Positions 45,247 to 54,672 of a DNA stretch of 64,000 nucleotides are shown here, piece after piece. Location of the stretch: the NCBI GenBank assembly GCA_011947345.1, contig JAAVTG010000489.1, positions 42,088-106,087 of the forward strand. The letters run 5' to 3'. Made by a program: the position numbers and the translations under genes. Source of the DNA: Phytophthora quininea (taxonomy: Eukaryota > Oomycota > Peronosporomycetes > Peronosporales > Peronosporaceae). The notes under the pieces were generated by a model that saw only the letters and a list, made by a program, of their open reading frames with translations, ran no database searches and was not told the origin of the DNA. How positions within the stretch are numbered: the first letter of the stretch is position 1; every line of letters begins with the position of its first letter.

Positions 45247-45312
45247 CTTGCTTCTTTGCGGTCGTGCGCTAGGACGCGAGGGAGTTCTGTGCGCGGAGCT
45301 GTCTCGAGTTTG

Positions 45313-46200
45313 AGGAGTTTGACATAGAGGGCTCAAAATATTTTTCCGGTTGTAAAATAATTTGTTAGGCTGAGTACTCGTTAGGTCAAAACAAGTCGTG
45401 GACATATTTGTTTTTGTACACTGATGCAGTCAGCAGTAGCACGTGGTGTTCAGGTCTACTCACATGACCCAACCACATTGCTACGTGACCCTAGCGTCCC
45501 GTTGGAGTCTATTTTAAACGGGAAAGCGTTAATGCTTTTTCAGGTGTTCAACGAATTACCACTCCATTTCATAATACTTGTTCTCTTTATGCTGGCCTTG
45601 TCGATTTGGTCGAAAATTAGCGCAATTGGTCAGAAATGAACCAAGAGACCTAACCATTTGAATGGTGTGTGTAATTTGCGGGTTATTGTGTGTTATCATC
45701 GTGATAACGTACTTTTTGATCCACCACACGTATTAGCATTGGATAAAAGCACCATTTCTACGTGAAGGATAATGCGATTTTTACCTAAAACACTTCTAAA
45801 ACGTACCTAAAATTTCCTAAAAGTATACAATTAATTGCTTAAAAGTGGCCTAAAGCAGGTACGACCGCCTTCTAAAAACAACCTAAACGGAGTCAGGATT
45901 TTCCTAAAAGAAGCTAATTTTTAGAACGCGCATGAGATACGAGGCCCTGCGATTGATTTAGTTGAAGTCCATACCGCTGTGTCACTGCGATGCTCGCGGC
46001 GACTGGCTTCCCTCGGGTCGAGCGCCAACAGCGGAACCATTCACGCATCTCGCCGGGGCTTAACTTGTCCAGGAAGCCGCTGCAGTCATCAGTGGCGATT
46101 CACGTAGCGTTTGGGCGCATGTCTCACGGGTGTTGCAGGTGTCCATCGTAGCGGGCAGCAGTTTGCATATGGTGAGCTTCGATCCCAATGAGGGGAATGG
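45313..46200. other. AT-rich stretch with a short hydrophobic-tailed frame and CCTAAAA-like steps
   Basis: A 71-codon plus-strand frame (45424-45639) ends in a strongly hydrophobic segment (LHFIILVLFMLALSIW), but I recognise no family and it may be chance. A perfect 7-bp inverted repeat gttatca/tgataac is at 45692-45708. Between about 45783 and 45925, nine copies of a YYTAAA step occur, mostly CCTAAAA or CTAAAA. No gene is assigned. Confidence 0.4.
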
Positions 46201-46351
46201 TGTGACGGTCACTCGTCACACCGTCGCCGTGGTGCACGGTGACCACTAGAATAGGCTTTAGATTTGTTAGTTCACGACGCCCCCAAGACGGCCATCGCTC
46301 ATCTCAATTCAGTCGGAGTTAAATCTACACAACAAGCACCACCCCATTACA
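46201..46351 (+). repeat. LTR-like sequence, 151 bp, plus orientation
   Basis: It runs from TGTGACGG to ATTACA and is clearly similar along its whole length to the reverse complement of 51933-52083 (for example TCATCTCAATTCAGT is shared). It starts with TG and ends with CA, as LTRs do. Its orientation is opposite to that expected for the 3' LTR of the minus-strand retroelement next to it. Confidence 0.6.
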
Positions 46352-46859
46352 CAACCCCCAGATAACATATGGGATCGGATGAGGCTATTCGAGACCTATT
46401 GTCGAAAACAAACAAAAAGGCTTACTTCCGATCCAGTAACACCAAACCGTTGCGAGACAAAATTCGTATATACTCTTGTTTCGATTAATGATAAAGTATC
46501 TAATCCGTGTTATTGTACTAAAAAGCTATGCAAATCCCAGAAGATACTGAATACAGCCAAAACAAATTTCGTTGCACACGCAGATGCTTGGAAGTCTCGC
46601 GTAACCGGCCAGCGCAATAAGCCAAGCACACCAAAGATTAATTTACGGCTACGCTTCGAGAGGTGAAAAAAAAGAGACAAGAACCAGAGTGGAAAATTTA
46701 TCTCAGGAACTGCGATACAAGTGTTATAGTAGCAATTTGGATTCCCGCCACACCAATCTATTGATGACATTGCCAACTTCGGCAAGCAGGCTTTCCTGCC
46801 CACCAGCATGGTATCACCGAGCTTTGTACAAGGCTAGGCGCGGTTCGCTGCCGCGCCAA
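46352..46859. other. Spacer between LTR-like repeat and retroelement coding region
   Basis: A plus-strand frame of 95 codons (46379-46666) is Lys/Thr-rich and unrecognised. A normal element would have only a short gap and a polypurine tract before its 3' LTR; none is evident, so foreign sequence may separate them. Confidence 0.35.
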
Positions 46860-49800
46860 GGGAATCCTCCCGCGCTAACAGGTCTGGTTCATACGCCGCC
46901 ACGATCCCCGGAATGTCGACAAGAAGAATATCGCGGGGTTCCCAACTGTTGGCTATCGGGCCAATCCAGCGTATGAGATACTGTTGGTGCGCCGGAATTC
47001 CAACGTCGCGGCGGCACGCTGAGTATCATCGTGTTGCATAATCTCCTCCACAATATGCGGGATGTTACCCGCCCCGTCAACTAGAGGAGCCGGACCGTCA
47101 CGCGCAAACGGGGGTCGTTGGTGGGACACCGCAATCGAGCAGCGTCTTGAGCGTTTGGAGCGCCGCTTGAACCAACTGGAGTGGGAGAACTTCTAGATAC
47201 GTCGCCAGCTGTGTCGCCAGGAGGCGCCGCGTGGCGCGGCGCCAGACTATCGCTAGGAGTGACGCAGGTCGATAGCGACGTAGGCGTCCGACGTAGAAGG
47301 TAGGATGTAGTAGTGCAGTCGGTAACTGTAGCTTGTAGGCATCTCCTAACACCTTCAGTATCTTGAACGGCCCAATATACGGAGGCGCGAGTTTGCTCGC
47401 CCAAATTCGTCACATCGGTAGGCGCAATCCCATTGGTTGATAATAAGACGCGGTCACCAACGTGGGACTATTCCACGTTCTTGCGCCGCCTGCGGTCAGC
47501 ATTCTTCTGTCACCCGAGGCATCACTAGCGGGAGCAGTCGCCTCCACGTCGCTAAACTTGGTATCGGGCGTCGAATGAGGGCGATTCAAGTTAAGGAGCG
47601 CCGGGACACGCGGGTGACGTCCGAAGTTAACGAAGAATGACGTTAATCCTGTCATGAGCATATCGCGGCAGGCCAAAAGATGAAATCCATGCTGACCGGC
47701 GTCCATGAACCCGCTGCGACTGGAAGAGGTCGAAGCGGAGCCTGCTTCGACAGAGCCGGTTTCAGCTGGTACACTTAACATGAGCGCACCCATTTTCTGA
47801 CCCACTTGTACATGTGGGGCAGTAAAATTCCCTCGAAAGCGACGCGAATGTCTTCTCGCGTCCTAGGTGGCCACCACTTGGAGTGTCGTGGAATTCGCGA
47901 GTGATCCGAGCTCGGAGATCGTCGTCCAGCGGGACGACTATGCGCGGTGGGTCTTCACGGTCGACGTGATATGTCAGTAAGCTACCGTACCGATCAACTC
48001 AAGCACGACTACACGGTGACAATCTCCGTCGCGCCGCGTCCGAGGGGTCCTGCAGATACTTGATCATCTCGGAGCAGGCCGTATCCGAGGCGTATCCAGT
48101 GGATATCATGTCCTGGAGCGGGCTGGCTGCCGCGACCTCGAGGACGGCAAGTTCCTCGGCGACACACACAGCGCAGTCGTCATCGTCATCGTCGCCAACA
48201 GTGTGGCGACCATGCCGCACATAGTCTGGTGGACGCGAAAGCACGTTGGCGAGGATATTGGCCTTGCCAGGCTTGTAGTGCACGACAAAGTTGTACTCAG
48301 AGAAAAGCGAAAGCCATCGAGCCTTGCGCTGGAACAGATGTGAGCTATTTACCGCAGTCCGAAGTGAAGCACGATCCGTGTATACGGCGAAGGTCTGATC
48401 GCCCAATACATACGCGCGGAACTTGATGAGGATGTAGCGCATGGCTAGCAGCACCTTGCCGTGGACGGGGTAGTTGCGCTCCGCCGGCTTCAGCTGACGC
48501 GACTAGTAACTCACCACTCGCTCGCGTCCCTCGTCATCAATCTGCATTAGGGCACAGCCTATTGCGAAGTCGCTTGCGTTGCACACCATGTGAAAGGGCT
48601 TCGAGTGGTTGGGCAGCATCAGGGTGGGCGCGGTGGGCAAGCTCGTCTTCACCGCGTCAAATGCAGCTTGGTGCTCGGGACGCCATGACCACGAGGCTTC
48701 TACCTTGAAGAACTGCGACGGCGGGCGGATGGACAAGCGAAGTTCTTCGAGCGAGACCCAGCCACTACTGGAGCTGCTTCTGGTTCTGAGGCGTGGGCCA
48801 CGCACAGATGGCCTCGATCTTCTCGGGGTCAACACGGACATCTTCCTTACTGACGTAGCTCCCGAGTACTGGAATCTCGGGAGCGCAGAAGATGCACTTC
48901 TTCAAGTTGGCGTATAGTTTGTTCTCCTCATCACTACTCACTACGAACACTTGCCGCAAGTGTTGTCGATGCACCTTGGCATCCGCTATGTCGCCCTCGG
49001 CATGGCTGTGGATGAAAAAATCGTCGAAGTAGCTGGACGCGACGTCTCGGTACGGTCGGAGCAGGTCCGACACCAGTTGAAAGTGGTCGAGGCGTTCTTG
49101 AGTCCCTCCAGCATCACGAGCCATTCCAGCAACATTCCACTGGGAGTGCTGACCGCAGTCAGTGGCACATCGTCCTCGCGCATCAAGATCTGGTAGAAGC
49201 CATCCATCAAATCGATGGCGCTGTACTTGGTACTGCTACACATGGTGTCGAGCACCATGTCCTTCCTCGGAATCGGCGTCTGCGACGGGATGGTGGCATC
49301 GTTGAGATTGTTGAAGACGTGGACGATGCGTCATCCGCCGGTAGCCTTCTTCACGCAGAACGGGGTGTAGGGACAGACTTTCACGGACGTGACCGGCTTG
49401 CCGGTGACTCTCAAAGAAGGCGTTGCTTCTGATGGCTTCGACTTGGTCACGGGGAAGCGACCACTGCCACGACACATAGTACTTCGCACCAGGCACGAGA
49501 TCAACTCGTGCCGAACTCCGCGATCGGAGGGAAGAACAGCTGGAACCTTGTCGGGGAAGACGTCAATGAACTTGCGCACAAGAGGGGCGCTGGAGGCGGC
49601 TTCGAGTGCCGCAACGACTGGGCAGCGTAGCGCGCTTTGCGGGTGCTCTTCGACTCAGCCCTCTCCGGGCGTGTCCTGGCTTCGGACGCGTAGTCCGACG
49701 CGTAGGTATCGACGGCTTCAACGGATGCAGTGTCCTCAGCGACGATCATGCACACTTGCTCGATCTCGCCCTCTCTAAGTCGCGGAGAAAATGTTTCAAC

Positions 49801-50814
49801 GAGAGACCAGGAAACCGAGTAATCTCGGCTGCATCACACGGAGGGCGCGCAACTTCAACGCCCCGTGCACGCGGAGACACCTTCATGTCGTTCCCCACTA
49901 GGACTGAGATCACCTTGAACTCAGGATCGATGGAGTCCCCTGATGGTGTACAAGGATGTCGCGACGTGCGACGACCATGACGACGAACGGGTCGGCGCCA
50001 GGACGCGGGTCGCTAGACTCGACCGTGTCGACGTCATCAGGGGATTCCGCTGGATCACGTGCGGGAATCCATGCTCGATCGCGCGTAGGAGACCACGTTC
50101 GACCTCATCTTCTTCAGCAGGGAGCTCCCGCTCGACCACCTGCGGGAACTCGTGCTCGACAGCATGTAGGAGACCACGCTCAACCACATATTGAAACTCT
50201 TCGACTTCCGGACGTGGGAGCCCATGCTCGACCACGTCGGACACGTCCTGAGACTCTAGTTCAGGACCGGCACAAGGTGCATGCTCGCATGCCGCACAAG
50301 AAGGGCCATCGCTCACTTCTTGTTCATCACGGGTGATAGAGTCGGGGGCCACGATCACAACTTGAGGCCATTGGTTCGGTGTTCCGCACAGGAACGCCAG
50401 CACTGCATTTACATCGATGTCTCGGAGGCGGACTGTGCCAGTCAGCCAGTTGATCTCTGGCTGGTGGCGAGCGATCCACGGGATACCGAAGACGCAGTCG
50501 AACGAGCCGCTCAGATCGATCACCAGAAACCCCTCGGAACCGCCGAACCCGTCGAACTCGTAGGCGAAGGTGGCTGAGCGTCGCGGTGTCCGCCGCGGCT
50601 TCACATCGCCGTACTTCACAATCATATCTCCGCCTTCACAAATGCTCGTGTCCACCGGTAACACCGACAAACTCTCGGTGCAAACGAAGTTGTTCGTCAC
50701 GCCCGAATCCAGCAACGCACGAAGCGGACGCTTCGCGGCCACAACGTGGAGACTGAGAACGATCAGTCTCGAGACGCTACCGGAAGTGGCGGCGAATAGT
50801 TGTGCACGAAGCAC
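46860..50814 (-). pseudogene. Ty3/gypsy pol relic: protease, RT, RNase H, integrase remnant, chromodomain
   Basis: Blocks appear in the order of a chromovirus-like pol on the minus strand. Protease: LLDSGVTNNF (49921-50814 frame). Reverse transcriptase: VFPDKVPAVLPSDRGVRHE, VCPYTPFCVKKATGG, YSAIDLMDGFYQILM, the catalytic YFDDFF, NLKKCIFCAPEIPVLG. RNase H: ASDFAIGCALMQ, YTDRASLRTAVNSSHLF, VVHYKPGKANILA. Integrase zinc-binding part: REFHDTPSGGHLGREKT. GPY-like part: FFVNFGRHPRVP. C-terminus: ALLHPTFYVGRLRRYRP and a chromodomain with YLIRWIGPIANSWEPRD. Many frame changes and stops interrupt it. The integrase catalytic core is missing: near 47655 the text passes from SMDFIFWPA straight to the segment after the core. 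Confidence 0.85.
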
Positions 50815-50832
50815 AGGAGGGCTAGGAGGAGG

Positions 50833-51899
50833 TTATGCCACCAGAGAACCATCCCTCCTTTCACGTCCAGTAGGACGCCCCGCACCTACTGGTTGCCGCC
50901 GTTTTTGGCCTGGTGGCAGTATGTCTCCAGCGACAACGTGTGCCAACACTGGAGCAGGAGCGCGGCACACAGCTGCACAATGTCCAAGTTTGAGGCAGCG
51001 GAAGCACCACAGGGGACTAGTGCTTCGACTGGAGCCCGACGGCGGAGGTCGTGCAGATGATGTTAGTGCCGGGTTGGAGCACCGGCGCCCATGATAGTCC
51101 TGGATGGCGCCCAGCTTCATTGGCCCAGGCTTCGTGGCAGAGGACCTGGTGAGGGAGAATGCCTCAGAGGCGGACACACTGTAATCTTCCCGTAGTGCCG
51201 TCTCAAAAGCTTCTTCAAGCGACTCTGATGTCTTCCGAGTCAGATAGAACCGCTGATAGCCAGCGCTCATGTCAGAGATGAAGACATGGACTTGAGTCAC
51301 CACGTCCACCGGGTTTGTCGTAATGCACGACACCAGCTGGCGTGCTCGATAAATGTACTCGAGCATGGACATCCGTCCCTGCTTGAGTGGCAGGAATGCC
51401 GAGCGCTGGACGCGCTCGTCTTGAGGGGGATCGAAGGGCAGGCGGAGATCACTCTTCTGTGACTCCATCGTCGAAAAGCAGGAGACGTCGGCAACGAGCT
51501 TGACGAGCGCCCATTCCTTGGCCTTTCCCATTAATTTGGACAGAAATAATCTGTTGCGAGCGAACTTGGTAGACAACTGCCGAGCTTCGATCGCGATATC
51601 GACCTCATAGAACCAGCAATTCAGCTGGAGGCGAGCGTCGCCGTCATACTGTAGCTGGAGACATCGAGCTTCACGATGTCGGTCTTGTTCTTGGTCGGCG
51701 AGTTCACGCGCCATGAACTCATGAGCAGCCAGGCGTTGATCAGATTCCGTTCCGACAGGCAGCAAGGTCTTGATGACTCCTTCTCCGGACACCGCGGCAA
51801 GGCGGTGTAGCGCCTCCCACTCAAACACGGATAAGTGGGGAAGTTGGCATGCTCGAGGGCAGCACCAGCCCCTTCGTTGAAATTGGAAGCGTCGTTCAT
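50833..51899 (-). pseudogene. Ty3/gypsy gag with CCHC zinc knuckle
   Basis: It starts MNDASNFNEGAGAALEH at 51899, close after the LTR-like end at 51933. A frame change near 51830 leads into a 331-codon frame. The central part (YIYRARQLVSCI, VHVFISDMSAGYQRFYL) is typical of retrotransposon gag proteins. Near the C-terminus CFRCLKLGHCAAVC fits a C-x2-C-x4-H-x4-C zinc knuckle that binds nucleic acid. The stop at 50833 is followed 19 bases later by the pol frame in a different register, so pol was probably reached by frameshifting or a separate start. One frameshift apart, gag is the best-preserved part of the element. Confidence 0.8.
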
Positions 51900-51932
51900 G
51901 GCCGTGTGGGCGGACTACAAAGAGCTACCAGA

Positions 51933-52083
51933 TGTAACGGGGTGGTGCTTGTTGTGTGGATTTAACTCTAACTGAATTGAGATGAGCGATGCACATCTTG
52001 TGGGCGTCGTGAACCAACGAAACTATCGCCTATTCTATTGGTCGCTGTGGTGCACAGTGACTGTGTGACGAGTGCCCGTCGCA
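51933..52083 (-). repeat. 5' LTR-like sequence of the gypsy element, 151 bp
   Basis: On the minus strand it runs TGCGACGG to GTTACA, directly upstream of gag. The bases that follow, TCTGGTAGCTC, start like a tRNA primer-binding site (TGG...). At 151 bp it is short for a Ty3/gypsy LTR. It is an inverted partner of 46201-46351. Confidence 0.6.
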
Positions 52084-53225
52084 TTTTGGAGTCGACTCGA
52101 GCTATTCCTGTGTCTATATTTGATTACGACTGATACGCGGGACTTGATTCGTGTTTAAATCTTGACTATAAAGCTCATCTTCTGATATTTTCGTTTGCCG
52201 GTGCAACTACAACTTAAAGTTGAAGTGCCGGTGCCATCGTACTTGGCGTGACCCTGCTATCCAAGATGCCGTCCGATGCCAAGTCGATGGGGAACCCAGC
52301 CTCTAGGTTACCCACCCTGTAGAGCTCACGTTATTAGCCGGTGAGCTCTCGCCAGAGCTTCCGCAGGAGCGTTCCAGCGCGTAGGTAGCCGTCTTAGGGT
52401 TAGATAGGACGATCCGCCCTGTTGCGAGCAGGCCCGCTGACCCGCTGGTCACCGGTGGCGTGGTCGAAGCGGGCCATGAAGGTGCAAAAGCCGAGATGGC
52501 ACCACATCGCTTAAGATTGAGGAACGAATTCGTAGAAACAGAATTCCACGGTTGCTTGCGCAAAATGTACGCGGTGTCCTTAAACCTCGGAGCTATGACG
52601 TGGTATGTGGTGCAACTAAAGTCGTGACAATTACTTACGAGAGGGAGCAACAGAACTAACCAAATTAAATCGAATTCGGACGAGACGGAAAACGCGAATC
52701 GACCAATCCATCACAGGCCTTCTGCCAACATTATGAACCATTTACGGAGGTTACTGCATAAGATCTCCACACAGCCACGTCAATCTAGTACTTTTGCTTT
52801 TATTGTTATGACTGATATGACTGACAGTTGTGGAAATATCAATATCTCTGCGTCCGATGCGTGGACGAGACTTGCCCCAGGGCGTCCAGAATATCATCGA
52901 TGAGTGCTGTCGGGTAACTGGCATTGTGGAGCGGGGCTGCGTAGCGGTGCGCGTGCACAAGAGGAAGACGTAGGACTCCCCGAGCCTGTCTCTTTAGGCG
53001 TCCCGCCTTCGGTTCTATACAAGAACCAAGTACAGTCCCGTAAACTAGGACTCGCAGAGTCAGTGTCCCTTAAAACAAGGACAACACGAATTAACTGCAA
53101 AAATAGAACTGAATTGAATTGTTTTATCTGACCCTGGTGTAAATGTATAGACTAAACTATGTGGCATAGTTAATCTAAGAGATATGTAAATGAGTGGTGG
53201 AGAGCCAGATGCCTACAGAGTCGAC
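52084..53225. other. Stretch without recognisable genes
   Basis: A minus-strand 115-codon frame (52303-52650) and several shorter frames show no known domain. A palindrome acaacttaaagttg lies near 52210. It may hold LTR or transposon remnants, but I cannot name one. Confidence 0.4.
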
Positions 53226-53285
53226 ACTCTACGCACGGTTAAGAGTTTCGCATAACCTCCAAAGTCAACGCACGGTTATGACTTT
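53226..53285. repeat. Two tandem hairpins with the same loop and different stems
   Basis: ACTCT (53226-53230) pairs with AGAGT (53242-53246), and AAAGTCA (53261-53267) pairs with TGACTTT (53279-53285). Both enclose the same 11-base loop ACGCACGGTTA. Each is followed by a similar TAACC segment. The set ends where the truncated Mutator-like transposase frame begins. Confidence 0.7.
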
Positions 53286-53297
53286 GGTGTAACCCCG

Positions 53298-54672
53298 TTA
53301 CATCGTCCCACTATGCACTTTGATCCAGTGGAGGATGTGCCAATACGCCCAGTCGGTTTTAGCTTGTGCCAGGGTGTAAAAAACAGGGACAAAAATCTTG
53401 TGACCGTGGTCGTAAACCATGGCAATTACCACCTGCTTGAAAGGCCTTGGAGCAATTGAAGATGTCCCGACAATGAAGAGTTGAACTCCGGGGTGGTTCA
53501 CGAGGTGCAGGAGACCAGGATGGGCGAACCCAATCAGTCGATGCAGTTCTCGCTTGTAACGGGCCTGGTGTGTGCGCGCTATTAGCTTACACGTAGCGTT
53601 GAGGAAGCTCTCAATGGGGTCCAAACGAGGAAGTCCAAAACGACAGTTTTAGGGAAAATCAACTCTGAGTTTGTATCGGGGCTCGGGTCCATGGCCCGAG
53701 CCCTTAGAGCCACACAAATGCAAGTCCACACCTGACTTATAGAAATGGGTCTGGCTCCCCACTTTCGACCAATCAGGAGATGACACCTATAGGCGTGCTA
53801 ACTGCACGCAAATCTACCTACTTTTGTATAAAACTAAATCTAATTTTGTAAAGGGAGGGCCCATTACATCGCTCATGTGTGTAGGAAACGTTGAACTGCA
53901 GAAAAGGACGATGGTTATCTGTAGACAGGAATCTGTGCGGTGGCATCTCGATTGCGCGAAAGGTATCTCCACCCGTCGAAGAGTCTCTGGCACGGTATGC
54001 TAGATCTCTGCCGGCCCGTTTCTTGATCAGGTTGAGGCCAGTCGCACGGTCATAGCGAGTGACCATTTGTTGCCGAGCCCACTCCCACACGGTGGAAGCT
54101 GTAGAATCAGGTCATCAGCTGCCTTCTGCCGTATCAGCGCGGCCATCTCGTCCGTGACGTCGCGTACAAGAGCTGTCTCAGCCGCGGTACACGTGTGCTT
54201 GCCACGAAATTCGATGAAGAACCCGTCTCTAGCTGACTCATCTTCATCCTCTTGACTACGGTCACCATCGATAGATGAGGAGTAATCCGCATCTTTGACG
54301 CTACTTCCGTCGCTTGCGCTTGCGTTGGACCGGCTGTCTTGGTCGTTGTTTTCGCTCGCACTGCTCGCGTCGTGCCGGGACCTGTCTGTGCCATCAGAAA
54401 ACATCTTGGAATGCTGGTCGGGCCTAGCCGCCGTCGCTGAAGCAGCAGACAGTAGTCTGGCACGCTCCGCTTTTATGTGATTAGCTGGGTACTTGATGAG
54501 CTTGGCAAGGCATTTTGGTTGCGCCATATTTGGAGCAGCCGTAGTACTCTGTGCCCTTGTAGCTCCGCTTCAAGTCGAACTTGTATCCGTTGTACCACAT
54601 GGCTAGTCGAAAACTGAATGAAAGACACTGAATGGGAGTCTCTAACCAGGAATCACGCTGGCATAGTCTCAT
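53298..54672 (-). pseudogene. Mutator-like (MULE) transposase relic
   Basis: The order on the minus strand fits oomycete MULE proteins. First is a FLYWCH-like zinc-binding segment (WYNGYKFDLKRSYKGTEYYG with following C and H), then a Ser/Asp-rich acidic linker, a helical segment (VRDVTDEMAALIRQKAADD), VWEWARQQMV-like text, and finally the start of the catalytic domain: VQLFIVGTSSIAPRPFKQVV, then VPVFYTLAQAKTDWAYWHILHW. The last block is typical of the MULE DDE region around its first acidic site; here the usual Asp of 'IDGT' appears as Val (IVGT), so the enzyme is inactive as read. At least three frame changes occur (near 54520, 54080 and 53700-53820). The rest of the catalytic domain is absent, cut at about 53297. 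Confidence 0.7.

Larger units (their letters stand above)
43338..45312 (+). repeat. Inverted satellite segment, about 1.35 units with two tRNA-Lys-like genes
   Basis: The sequence is the reverse complement of the array at 28876-41429. Its left edge (aactggagcaacagctacgg) falls within about 20 bases of the same unit position where the large array stops at 41429. The right edge breaks off at 45312, in the tail after the second tRNA. The two arrays therefore form a long inverted repeat around the 1.9-kb Harbinger segment. Confidence 0.9.
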
